DNA from: JACPYM01 sp031423495
GTDB taxonomy: Bacteria; Acidobacteriota; Blastocatellia; RBC074
Length of the DNA stretch: 64,000 bases
Direction: 5' to 3'
Assembly (NCBI GenBank): GCA_031423495.1
Contig: JANPFP010000212.1
Span: 79,563 to 143,562, forward strand
How positions within the stretch are numbered: position 1 is the stretch's first letter; each line of letters starts with the position of its first letter. The notes beneath the pieces are model-generated. The model had not been told where the DNA came from. It did no database searches and saw nothing but the letters and a program-made list of their open reading frames with translations. Below, in pieces: positions 17,247 through 25,181 of the stretch. Made by a program: the position numbers and the translations under genes.

Positions 17247-18950
17247 CTATTGTGCAAGCGCACGGCTCGCGGCTTTTACCTCAGTCAACAGCTTATAAAT
17301 CGGAAAGACCTTGCCCTTTTCGAGATAAGCGTCCAGAAAATTCCAATTCACAAAGCCGTCATCACTTTCGGCGTCGAGCAGATAAAACACGAGCGGAGCC
17401 AGCGGCTGCGCAGTTCGCACGAGCAACGAACCGGCGGGAAAGCTGAGGCTTTCGGTTTGGGTTTTGCCTTTGAGTTTGGTTTCGGCGTGGCCTTGAAAGC
17501 GGCGCGCGGCCTGATTGACTTGCGTGATGGTGAAGCTCTCGACTTCGAGCGTTTGGTCGGCGGTGAGCGTTTCGACCGTGATGCCGTGGGCGTGCAGCTT
17601 GGCGATGACGGTTTGCAAGCCCTCTTCGTTGCGAAAGACATAAGCGCGCGGCACAGCGGCGGAACGCTTCGCGGCGAACGTGCCGTATTTAAGCATCGGC
17701 GTAGGCACGGCGGTGCTTTCGATCATCGCGGTCATGTCTTTGTTGTTGCGCGGATTGCGTTTCTTCTCAATAGCGCCAACGAGGATGTTCACGGGTTTGG
17801 CATCAGCTTGAATCTCAAACTCTACGCCCGCTTGGGCGAGTTTGCCGCGCGCGGCGTCGCTGTCTATGCGTTTGATGAGTGCGGCGATTTCGGTGGCGTG
17901 GGCGGCGCTGTAATTCAAAATCTCTTCGACGAAGGCTTCGGTGACGGCGATACGTCCTTTGAAATCGAGGTAGCTGTAAGCCTCAGACAGAATCGTCAGC
18001 CGGTTGCGCAAGCCGCCGTAATTCGTCCCGAAACGCGGGCGATGATCGAAGGTGCGCCAGACTTTGGTTTCGGTCGTCGAAGGCTGCGCGGCTTGCCCCG
18101 CACGTTGCAGTTCAAAGTTATCCATCTCGCGATTCAGCCGTTCTTTGGTCGCGAAGTTACCGTAATAATACATCCGAAACTTGTGTTGCCTGGCGACAGC
18201 GCGCGTGATGGCGGGCAGCATTTTGTTGCGCGCAAAAGCCGTGATGCGCGCGTCGGTATTGGGGTTCAGGCTCGGCGCGTAGGTCAGATGATAGCCGTGA
18301 TAGCTGCCGTTGGTGGTGTGGAGGTCAACGATCAAGTGCGGATCCCAGCGGCTGAACAAGCGCACGAGCGCGTTGGCTTCGACGCTTTCGAGTTTCATGT
18401 AATCGCGATTGAGGTCAAGCGCCTTGGCGTTTTCGCGCGTGCCTACGCCGCCGATGGGGCCGTTTTGCGCGGTGCGATTGGTGGGCGCGAATTTCTCGTT
18501 GCCATCCGCGTTGTAAATCGGCGCAATCAAAATCACGAGGTTGTTGAGCAACACTTTCAAATCGCCGAAAGCGATGCGCCGCGAGAGATGCAACACGGCT
18601 TCTTTGCCTTCGACCTCGCCCGCGTGAATGTTCGCCATGATGAAAATCACGGTCTTGCCCGAAGCCAGCGCTTCACGCGGTTGGGCAATCGGCGGATCGG
18701 CGAAAATCATCAACGGCAATTCGCGGCCTTCTTCGGTTTTGCCGAAGGTTTCCACACGCAAGAGCGGCGTGCGTTTTTGCAGTTCGCCGATAAATTGCAG
18801 CACGTCCTCATAACGGCTGGTTTCTTCGTAATTGGTGAGTTCAGCGCGAGTCTTGAGTTTGTCGTCTTGCGGATTGATTTTGGTACGAGCCATAACGGGT
18901 AAGGTGAATAGGAAGAAAGCGAACAGCGCAAACGCGCGGCGTGTGGTCAT
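17247..18950 (-). CDS. Secreted M14-family zinc carboxypeptidase-like protein
   Basis: A 567-residue protein with an N-terminal signal peptide (MTTRRAFALFAFFLFTLPVMA). The ATG at 18950 is supported by GAGAGG 6 nt upstream, although the frame stays open to 19496. The zinc-ligand motif of M14 peptidases is IMANIHAGEVEGKE (H-x-x-E), followed by LDLNRDYMKLES and the third ligand in LIVDLHTTNGSYHGYHLTY. The mature protein should sit in the periplasm or outside and trim peptide C termini or cell-wall peptides. Its ATG overlaps the TGA of the upstream DUF2752 gene (ATGA), so translation is coupled. The last ~180 residues are a beta-rich extension I do not recognise. Confidence 0.88.
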   Translation of the reverse strand: MTTRRAFALFAFFLFTLPVMARTKINPQDDKLKTRAELTNYEETSRYEDVLQFIGELQKRTPLLRVETFGKTEEGRELPLMIFADPPIAQPREALASGKTVIFIMANIHAGEVEGKEAVLHLSRRIAFGDLKVLLNNLVILIAPIYNADGNEKFAPTNRTAQNGPIGGVGTRENAKALDLNRDYMKLESVEANALVRLFSRWDPHLIVDLHTTNGSYHGYHLTYAPSLNPNTDARITAFARNKMLPAITRAVARQHKFRMYYYGNFATKERLNREMDNFELQRAGQAAQPSTTETKVWRTFDHRPRFGTNYGGLRNRLTILSEAYSYLDFKGRIAVTEAFVEEILNYSAAHATEIAALIKRIDSDAARGKLAQAGVEFEIQADAKPVNILVGAIEKKRNPRNNKDMTAMIESTAVPTPMLKYGTFAAKRSAAVPRAYVFRNEEGLQTVIAKLHAHGITVETLTADQTLEVESFTITQVNQAARRFQGHAETKLKGKTQTESLSFPAGSLLVRTAQPLAPLVFYLLDAESDDGFVNWNFLDAYLEKGKVFPIYKLLTEVKAASRALAQ

Positions 18951-19426
18951 GACCATCCTCTCATTGCGAAAATTTTGTAGCCCCAACTCAACAGATACAG
19001 CACCAACAGCACGCGCATTACGCGATTGGTCAGTCGTGCATAAATCACCGCCGACCACGGGATGCGGCGGCGCAGGCAATACAACGCAAACGGCACAGCC
19101 AATACGGTCAGCAAAAACAGCAGCACGCCGAAAGGCTGTGCGATAAAAGCCGCGATGAACTCGCCGTGCGCGGCAAAAGCAAAGCACGTCGTGAGCCCGC
19201 AACTCGGACAAGGAAAGCCCGTCCAATGCAAAAACGTACAAGGCGGCAAGCCGAGTTGTTGATGTGTACCGAAACCGGCGGGTGAAGGCGTGAGCGCACG
19301 GGCGACGACCAGCGTTACGGCGGCAATCGTAGCGATGCCGCCGTAACCCAGTGCGTCGTTGCGTGTGAAACGATCTGTTGAGGCAGTAATGAAAGGCGTT
19401 GAATTGTCTGAAGCGAGTTCGAACAT
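18947..19426 (-). CDS. DUF2752 family membrane protein
   Basis: A 159-residue protein with three or four hydrophobic helices and the DUF2752 signature CPSCGLTT (preceded by TFLHWTGFP). The function of the family is not established. It is sandwiched tightly: its start abuts the stop of the upstream zinc-ribbon/DUF4190 gene, and its TGA overlaps the ATG of the M14 peptidase. The CPxCG pair may bind a metal or act in redox chemistry. Confidence 0.85.
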   Translation of the reverse strand: MFELASDNSTPFITASTDRFTRNDALGYGGIATIAAVTLVVARALTPSPAGFGTHQQLGLPPCTFLHWTGFPCPSCGLTTCFAFAAHGEFIAAFIAQPFGVLLFLLTVLAVPFALYCLRRRIPWSAVIYARLTNRVMRVLLVLYLLSWGYKIFAMRGWS

Positions 19427-19924
19427 TTACTGGCCTAAAACGCTTGCCATGCCCGCGAATCCGACAATCACAAACCAAAGCAGGATGCCGCCGCACGTCA
19501 ACACGGTTGAAACAACGCCGCCATAAAAACCGGCTTTCGCCAGCCCGTCACCGGCGCGCGAAGCCTCGCCGCGTTTGATGGCGTCCATTTCCTGCTTGCC
19601 CAGAATGATCGCCGGAATGCCTGTAAACGGGCCGCAAAAGACAAACGAAAGAATCATACAAACCAATGCGGCAATCGCGCGTCCGCTGGCTCCGCCTGAA
19701 GGGTTGCTCGCGTTGGGGTAGCTCTGCCCATAAACGGGTACAGGCACAGCGGGTGGCGTTTGCCCCTGAAAGCCAGGGTTCTGTGTGCCTTGATAACCGG
19801 GGTAAGGCGTTTCGGTTTGCTGACCGCTGCCACTCGGAGATGACGCGCCTAACGGCGAAGCGCATTGGCGGCAGAAGCGGGCGTTGGTTTCATTTTGGGT
19901 TCCGCAACGGGTGCAAAAGGTCAA
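19427..19924 (-). CDS. Zinc-ribbon and DUF4190 membrane protein
   Basis: A 165-residue protein. It opens with a two-CxxC zinc ribbon (FCTRCGTQNETNARFCRQC), then a Gly/Pro/Gln/Tyr-rich flexible linker (~28-78), then two hydrophobic segments of the DUF4190 type (AIAALVCMILSFVFCGPF; GGVVSTVLTCGGILLWFVIV) flanking a basic loop. The start is TTG at 19924: GGAGG lies 9 nt upstream and no ATG gives the intact ribbon. Its stop is directly adjacent to the DUF2752 start. The role is unknown; such proteins are common membrane housekeeping or secretion-associated factors. Confidence 0.8.
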   Translation of the reverse strand: MTFCTRCGTQNETNARFCRQCASPLGASSPSGSGQQTETPYPGYQGTQNPGFQGQTPPAVPVPVYGQSYPNASNPSGGASGRAIAALVCMILSFVFCGPFTGIPAIILGKQEMDAIKRGEASRAGDGLAKAGFYGGVVSTVLTCGGILLWFVIVGFAGMASVLGQ

Positions 19925-19946
19925 GGGTGGTTTCCTCCAATAATGG

Positions 19947-20537
19947 TTAGTTAGTGTCGCGGGATGCGGGAATCGGAATCTTATCTTTGAGTCGCGCCGT
20001 CGTGTGTTCGGTCACGCTGTAATCGAAATTGGCAGCGGGCAACGATGGTGCGACGGGCGCTTCGAGTGAATTCGTATCTATTGAGTTCGTAATTGAATTG
20101 GTATTGCTCACAGGCATCCAATCGGATTCGCCTAAAGCCTCGCGCCGTTTCAGCGCGACGATCTTGGGACTGATGAACAACGCATTGAAAAGAATCGCCA
20201 AACCAATGAACGTGGGGATGAGTCCGGCCAGCCAAATTTTCCCCACAATGTCTGCCTCGCGCGGTTCGTTGGCGGCGACAGCGGTCATCAAAAAATACAA
20301 AAAGATCGTCCCGCTGATGCCAGCGGCGGTCGTAATCACGCCGCCTTTGATTTCGTCGTAACGCTTTTCTTCGGGTGATTTTTTGCGCGCATCCAACTCA
20401 TCTTTAATCCATTCTTGCCAACCTGGATTCGCGCCGCCGCGACTCATTACACCGCGAATGCGATTCAGCGCCAAGCCGCATTGCTTGCAAAATTTGATGC
20501 CAGATTCGGTTTGCGTCCCACAACTCGGACAAAACAT
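19947..20537 (-). CDS. Zinc-ribbon membrane protein of unknown function
   Basis: A 196-residue protein with an N-terminal two-CxxC zinc ribbon (MFCPSCGTQTESGIKFCKQC), a short charged region (ELDARKKSPEEKRYDEIKGG), two transmembrane helices (~72-95 and ~105-128) and a polar Ser/Thr/Asn-rich tail. The ATG at 20537 has GAGGAG 5 nt upstream. It heads the run of zinc-ribbon, DUF4190, DUF2752 and M14 genes, all on the minus strand with very short gaps, so it is likely the first gene of that operon. No specific function can be assigned. Confidence 0.75.
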   Translation of the reverse strand: MFCPSCGTQTESGIKFCKQCGLALNRIRGVMSRGGANPGWQEWIKDELDARKKSPEEKRYDEIKGGVITTAAGISGTIFLYFLMTAVAANEPREADIVGKIWLAGLIPTFIGLAILFNALFISPKIVALKRREALGESDWMPVSNTNSITNSIDTNSLEAPVAPSLPAANFDYSVTEHTTARLKDKIPIPASRDTN

Positions 20538-20608
20538 ACATGCTCCTCAAACTCACCCAAACTCGGTTAATAATGCGCTCGGCGATGAGGCCGTGAGTAT
20601 AAACACGT

Positions 20609-20653
20609 TGCCCCCGTCTACCAAGCATTGGCAAGCATTTGCAGACGGGGGCA
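20609..20653. repeat. GC-rich hairpin between the GT2 gene and the zinc-ribbon operon
   Basis: TGCCCCCGTCT (20609-20619) pairs perfectly with AGACGGGGGCA (20643-20653) around a 23-nt loop. It lies 24 bp past the stop of the GT2 gene on the minus strand coordinates and upstream of the zinc-ribbon gene. No T-tract follows on either strand, so it is at best a weak terminator or a processing site. Confidence 0.55.
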
Positions 20654-20677
20654 TTACGTTTGTGCGAAACGAAAAGT

Positions 20678-22309
20678 TTAACGACGAAACACATTCAGCA
20701 AGCGGCGCGCGCTGCCCTGAAACAACGACATCCCCGCCATATATCCGTAACCCAACAGGAACAGCATCAGAAACGGAATCGTCGCGTAAATGTTGCTGCG
20801 CCACGCGTACCAAACCGCAACTACGAAATAGAGCGCGAAGGCGGCTTCGAGTACCGGCAGCCAGCCTTTCTTGCGACGATACTTGGTGGCGGCGTTCGCC
20901 CAGTTGTCACCGCTCTTTTCGACTTTGTATTTCGGTGTGCGCACGAATGACGATTGAACGCCGAGCAGCGCTTCCAGCACGGCGCGTGTGTTCGAGAATA
21001 CGAGTCCGATGCCCATCGCCATCGCCATCGGAATCAGCCACAGCCGCCACTTCTCTTTCGGATGCAAGTAAAGAATCGTCGTGCCGTAAAAGCTCACCAC
21101 CGAAAACGTAGCCAGAAACATCAGCGGCAAATCGAGCAGCAGCATTTGAAACATCCCTTGATTGAAACGCGCGATCAACACGGGAATGTGCAGGATGCTC
21201 AACGCGATCATCAGCGGCGCGGCGCAATTGCCGAACAGGCGAAAGAAGAGTTCGAGTTTTTGCTGCCACGTCAGCGTGGGGTTCTTCCAAAGCCGCGGCA
21301 TGAGTTTGAGTCCGACTTGCACCAAGCCCTTTGCCCAGCGGCGTTGTTGCGCTTTGAAAGCGTTCATTTCGACGGGCAATTCTGAGGGGCAATCTTCATC
21401 CACCAGATAAACGAAACGCCAGCCCATCAACTGCGCGCGAAAGCTGAGGTCGGTGTCTTCGGTGAGCGTGTCGTGTTGCCAGCCGCCCGAATAATCAATC
21501 GCCGCACGCCGCCACATCCCCGCCGTACCGTTAAAGTTGAAGAAGCCGCCCGAACGATTGCGCGAGGTTTGCTCGACGACAAAGTGACCGTCGAGCATCA
21601 GTTCCTGAATGCGCGTGAGCAACGAGAAGTTCGCGTTGATGTGTCCCCAACGCATTTGCACGAGGCCGACTTGATCGTCGCTGAAATAATCAACCATCTT
21701 GCGCAAGCAATCAGGGCGCGGCGTGAAGTCTGCATCGAACACCGCCACCAATTCACCTTTGGCGGTTTTGAGTCCATTTTCGAGCGCGCCCGCTTTATAG
21801 CCCGTGCGGTCGCTGCGGTGAACGTAGTGAATGTCGAAGCCTTGTGCTTGATATTTAGCGACTTCGGCTTCGGCAATCTTGACCGACTCGTCGGTGGAAT
21901 CGTCCAGCACCTGAATGTCGAGCAGATGGCGCGGGTAATCGAGTTCGCAGGCTGATTGCAGCAGGCGCTCGATGACATACATCTCGTTGAACAGCGGCAA
22001 TTGCACGGTTATGCGCGGTAATTCGCTTTCAGCAAAAATGCGTTGCGGTGAAGGCTTGACGTTACGATAACGCCAGAACTGATAAACCATTCTGATGCGA
22101 TACAAACCGAGAATGGCGAGCAGCGTCAGGATGACGAAATAGAGCAGGATGATCGTCCAATCAAAGCCGTCAAGCGTAGCGAGATAACTGATGTTGTCAG
22201 CGCCGCCGTGGCGCGTGATGGGATTCGTGATGCGTTTGAGTTCTTCTTTCGATTTCTCAAGGTCAGGCACGAATTGCAAAAGGAACTGAAAAATTAGAGC
22301 CAGAACCAT
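20678..22309 (-). CDS. Processive family 2 glycosyltransferase (cellulose-synthase-like)
   Basis: A 543-residue inner-membrane enzyme with the full D,D,D,QxxRW signature: VLDDSTDESV, VFDADFTPRPD, LTEDTDLSF and QQRRWAKG. A helix near 50-72 precedes the catalytic domain (~100-340), and four or more helices follow (~375-400, 405-430, 445-465, 485-530). The motif set is that of enzymes making beta-linked glucan- or mannan-type chains from nucleotide sugars at the cytoplasmic face while extruding the chain. No BcsB-like partner or PilZ domain is present, so cellulose itself is not demonstrated. It stands alone between the VOC-Rieske gene and the zinc-ribbon operon. Confidence 0.88.
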   Translation of the reverse strand: MVLALIFQFLLQFVPDLEKSKEELKRITNPITRHGGADNISYLATLDGFDWTIILLYFVILTLLAILGLYRIRMVYQFWRYRNVKPSPQRIFAESELPRITVQLPLFNEMYVIERLLQSACELDYPRHLLDIQVLDDSTDESVKIAEAEVAKYQAQGFDIHYVHRSDRTGYKAGALENGLKTAKGELVAVFDADFTPRPDCLRKMVDYFSDDQVGLVQMRWGHINANFSLLTRIQELMLDGHFVVEQTSRNRSGGFFNFNGTAGMWRRAAIDYSGGWQHDTLTEDTDLSFRAQLMGWRFVYLVDEDCPSELPVEMNAFKAQQRRWAKGLVQVGLKLMPRLWKNPTLTWQQKLELFFRLFGNCAAPLMIALSILHIPVLIARFNQGMFQMLLLDLPLMFLATFSVVSFYGTTILYLHPKEKWRLWLIPMAMAMGIGLVFSNTRAVLEALLGVQSSFVRTPKYKVEKSGDNWANAATKYRRKKGWLPVLEAAFALYFVVAVWYAWRSNIYATIPFLMLFLLGYGYMAGMSLFQGSARRLLNVFRR

Positions 22310-22399
22310 AGTTGTTATGAAGGAAAACTGCGTTATGAAAGGCCGTCGGCAAAGGCCAACAGCGAAACGCGCAGCATGTTAGCGGGCGGCGAAAGGCTG

Positions 22400-23698
22400 T
22401 CAATGCGTGTTTGTACTGAGACTGAGGCAGATCAGGTCGCCCGATAAAGTTACGCGCAACGGCTCGGTCGCTATGGCACAGCCCGCAACTTTGCCGGTCG
22501 TCAGATCAAGGTGCCAGCCGTGCCACGGACACGTCACTACGCCATCGTGTAACCGCCCTTGCGAGAGCGGCGCATTCAAATGAGGGCAACGATCAGGCCA
22601 CGCGAATACGTGCGCGCCGCGCCGATGCAACAATACGTAACCGAGGTGCGGTGCAGTGACGCGCATCATTTGTCCGTCGGGCAAATCAGTGAGCGAGGCT
22701 ACCTCAACAAACGTAGGCTCAGCCGGAAGCAGTTCGATCAATTCGAGCATTACTCCGTCGGGCGAAAGCACCGTCGCAGCGCGTACCAAACCAAAAGGCG
22801 GCAGCGTCAGCATCCGAGGTGCGGCGAGTGAACTCGCGCCGTGCGTGCAAGCCAGCGCGTAGCGAAAGTCTACGTTGTGGCATTCAAAGGTCAGCATCAC
22901 TGCGCCGCGCTGAGGCGGACGCCGTTGCGCGCTCACCGATTGTGCATCGCCAAGGTTGGGGCCTTCATAAGCGACGAGGCCCAGCTTGCCACCTACGGCT
23001 TGCGGCGGCCCAATGAAACACATGCGCAAACGCGTCGCGACAGGCAATTTCAACGCAGCGATAAACGCGGGTTCGTCAGTCGTGGCGGGCGTAGACGGGA
23101 CGCAATCAAAGACCGTGCAATAAAAATCTACGGCACGATCATAATCAGCCACGATCTGCGTAGCGGCGGCGATTTCAGTGAACGGCGCGGCGCGATCGCT
23201 CTCGCCGAACGCACGGCGCGGCGTTTGGCTCACTTGCGCAAGAGAAAGTTTCACGCCGTCAGCGATGGGCAAGTGCGCTTCGGTGGCGGTTAGCGATTGG
23301 CTCCACGACAGCGGATAAGTCACGGGCGGCGCGAGAAAGCGATGGCCTGCGGCGGTGAAGCGTTCGTATTGCGCCGTCACGTCGTCAGTGAAAAAGTCGA
23401 GGTTCTTGATGTAGCCAAAATCGTAAGGACGCGGCGCGCTGGCAGCTTCAGGCAACGCGGCGAATTGCACGAGTCGCAAGGCTCCGTGCGACGCGCCGGG
23501 CGTTTGCAGCCAGCAACATTGCGCGGCGGCGTTTTCAGGCAATCCCCACAGTTGCGCGGTTTCGGCGTCGAGCGGCCAGTCGGCGATGACTGCCATGCCG
23601 AACATTGTGGTGAATAGTTCGCGCGTGACGTTCAAGTCATTAGTGCTAATGGTGACTGCGTGAATCGGGCTAATTCCCTGGTGATTGGTTGCCGTCAT
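22400..23698 (-). CDS. Fusion of two VOC (glyoxalase/extradiol-like) domains and a Rieske [2Fe-2S] domain
   Basis: A 432-residue protein starting at ATG 23698. The first VOC domain starts HAVTISTNDLNVTRELFTTM. The second begins near IVADYDRAVDFYCTVF and ends with LSPDGVMLELIELLP. The last ~95 residues form a complete Rieske domain, with CPHLNAPL and CPWHGWHLDL giving the C-x-H and C-x2-H cluster ligands. VOC folds serve in dioxygenases, isomerases and resistance proteins, and Rieske domains transfer electrons to oxygenases. One chain carrying both is unusual and suggests a self-contained oxygenase or a redox-sensing enzyme. The start overlaps the 3' end of folA by 29 bp, placing it in the thyA-folA transcript. 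The longer frame to 23773 is not supported. Confidence 0.75.
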   Translation of the reverse strand: MTATNHQGISPIHAVTISTNDLNVTRELFTTMFGMAVIADWPLDAETAQLWGLPENAAAQCCWLQTPGASHGALRLVQFAALPEAASAPRPYDFGYIKNLDFFTDDVTAQYERFTAAGHRFLAPPVTYPLSWSQSLTATEAHLPIADGVKLSLAQVSQTPRRAFGESDRAAPFTEIAAATQIVADYDRAVDFYCTVFDCVPSTPATTDEPAFIAALKLPVATRLRMCFIGPPQAVGGKLGLVAYEGPNLGDAQSVSAQRRPPQRGAVMLTFECHNVDFRYALACTHGASSLAAPRMLTLPPFGLVRAATVLSPDGVMLELIELLPAEPTFVEVASLTDLPDGQMMRVTAPHLGYVLLHRRGAHVFAWPDRCPHLNAPLSQGRLHDGVVTCPWHGWHLDLTTGKVAGCAIATEPLRVTLSGDLICLSLSTNTH

Positions 23699-24227
23699 AT
23701 GGTTTTGGGCTGTGAGATTGGTTCGCAGCAGGTTCCAAAATTTGAAACGTATGGCGCAATGAGTTTTTTTCATCCGCCGCCATTTCGCGGCTTTCTTTTA
23801 TCTGCCATGCACTTTGATCGAATTCAGGAAAGAACGCATCCGCTTCAACCTCCGCATCCACCAACGTCAAATAGAGCCGATCAGCGTGCGGCAAAGCCTG
23901 CGCATAAATTTCTGCGCCGCCGATGACAAAGGCTTCTTGTTCACCACGTGTACGCGCCAGAGCCAGCGCGTCGGCCAGTGAATGAACTACAAAACAACCT
24001 TCGGCTGAATAGCCCTGATTGCGCGTGATGATGATCGTCGTGCGCCCCGGCAGCGGCTTGCCGCCCATTGCAATGATAGATTCATAAGTCTTGCGTCCGG
24101 TGATGATGTGATGTCCGGTCGTGATTTCGCGGAAGCGTTTCAAATCGGCGGGCAAGCGCCACGGCAATTGATTGTCTTTGCCGATGCCTCGACGACGATC
24201 AAGGGCGGCGATGAGGGAGACGATCAT
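23670..24227 (-). CDS. folA: Dihydrofolate reductase
   Basis: A 185-residue enzyme that reduces dihydrofolate to tetrahydrofolate with NADPH. Family landmarks are SLIAALDRRRGIGKDNQLPW, DLKRFREITTGH, ITGRKTYESI and FVIGGAEIYAQALPHADRLY. The ATG overlaps the TGA of thyA (ATGA), so translation is coupled and the pair regenerates the folate oxidised by ThyA. The last ~20 residues (NQSHSPKPYDGNQSPGN) extend past the usual DHFR end and overlap the start of the VOC-Rieske gene. Confidence 0.96.
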   Translation of the reverse strand: MIVSLIAALDRRRGIGKDNQLPWRLPADLKRFREITTGHHIITGRKTYESIIAMGGKPLPGRTTIIITRNQGYSAEGCFVVHSLADALALARTRGEQEAFVIGGAEIYAQALPHADRLYLTLVDAEVEADAFFPEFDQSAWQIKESREMAADEKNSLRHTFQILEPAANQSHSPKPYDGNQSPGN

Positions 24228-25021
24228 ACGGCCACCGCCGCTTTGATGTGGGGATGCGACTGGTAATTCACGAGTTCAAAGTCTTCATACTTAAACGCGA
24301 AGATGTCTTTGACTGTTGGATTGATTTTCATTTGCGGCAGCGGCAGCGGTTCGCGTGTGAGTTGCAGTCGTGCCTGTTCGAGATGGTTGAGATAAAGGTG
24401 CGCGTCGCCCAGCGTGTGAATGAAGCCGCCAAGCTGTAAGTCACAGACTTGCGCGATCATCTGTGCCAGCAAGGCGTAAGAGGCGATGTTGAACGGTACG
24501 CCGAGGAAGATATCGGCAGAGCGTTGATATAACTGGCACGAGAGCTTGCCGTCGGCGACGTAAAACTGAAAAAACGAATGACAAGGCGGCAGCGGCGTCG
24601 TGTCGGCAAACGTAGGGTTGTAAGCAACAACCAACAAGCGGCGCGAGTTCGGATTGCGTTTAAGCTGCGCGATGACTTGCGAGATTTGGTCAATGGTCGA
24701 ACCGTCAGGATTCGGCCACGCGCGCCACATCGAACCGTAAATGCCTTGTCCCAATTCACCGTTGGCATCAGCCCATTCATTCCAAATGGTGACGCCATTT
24801 TCTTTGAGATAAGCGATGTTCGTGTCGCCGCGCAAAAACCAAAGCAGTTCATGCAAGATAGATTTGAGATGAACCTTCTTGGTCGTCAGCAACGGAAAGC
24901 CCGCTGTCAGGTCAAAACGCATTTGATAACCGAACACCGAAAGCGTGCCGGTGCCGGTGCGGTCGTCTTTGCGCGCGCCGTGTTCGAGTACGTGGCGCAT
25001 CAAATCCAAATACTGTTTCAT
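24224..25021 (-). CDS. thyA: Thymidylate synthase
   Basis: A 265-residue enzyme, the normal ThyA length. It methylates dUMP to dTMP using methylene-tetrahydrofolate. The catalytic cysteine is in LPPCHSFFQFYV; other landmarks are DRTGTGTLSVFG, LLWFLRGDTNIAYL, LYQRSADIFLGVPFN and HPHIKAAVAV at the C terminus. The ATG at 25021 gives the conserved MKQYLDLMRHVLEHG start and has AGGA about 9 nt upstream; the frame continues to 25264 without family similarity. It is the first gene of thyA-folA-VOC/Rieske and is divergent from glgP across 160 bp. Confidence 0.97.
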   Translation of the reverse strand: MKQYLDLMRHVLEHGARKDDRTGTGTLSVFGYQMRFDLTAGFPLLTTKKVHLKSILHELLWFLRGDTNIAYLKENGVTIWNEWADANGELGQGIYGSMWRAWPNPDGSTIDQISQVIAQLKRNPNSRRLLVVAYNPTFADTTPLPPCHSFFQFYVADGKLSCQLYQRSADIFLGVPFNIASYALLAQMIAQVCDLQLGGFIHTLGDAHLYLNHLEQARLQLTREPLPLPQMKINPTVKDIFAFKYEDFELVNYQSHPHIKAAVAV

Positions 25022-25181
25022 TGCGTGATTCCTGCCCCTGATTCCTGCCAGTGATGATGGTATGAGCGCGCGACTATAGCAGACTAAACCGCGCCTTGCG
25101 CAAGCCGTGAGCCTTGCGTAAAGTGCGGCATCTTTTAACGCGATCCCCGCGAACAAAACATCACAACAGGATAAAAAAGTA

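Noticed and set aside
17199..18902. 567-residue plus-strand ORF opposite the M14 peptidase
   Set aside because: Its sequence is repetitive in Arg, Gly, Ala and Phe as expected for the antisense of a real gene; the minus strand has a signal peptide and zinc motifs.
20609..20653. Strong intrinsic terminator
   Set aside because: The stem is good but there is no T-tract on either strand and the loop is long; kept only as a hairpin.
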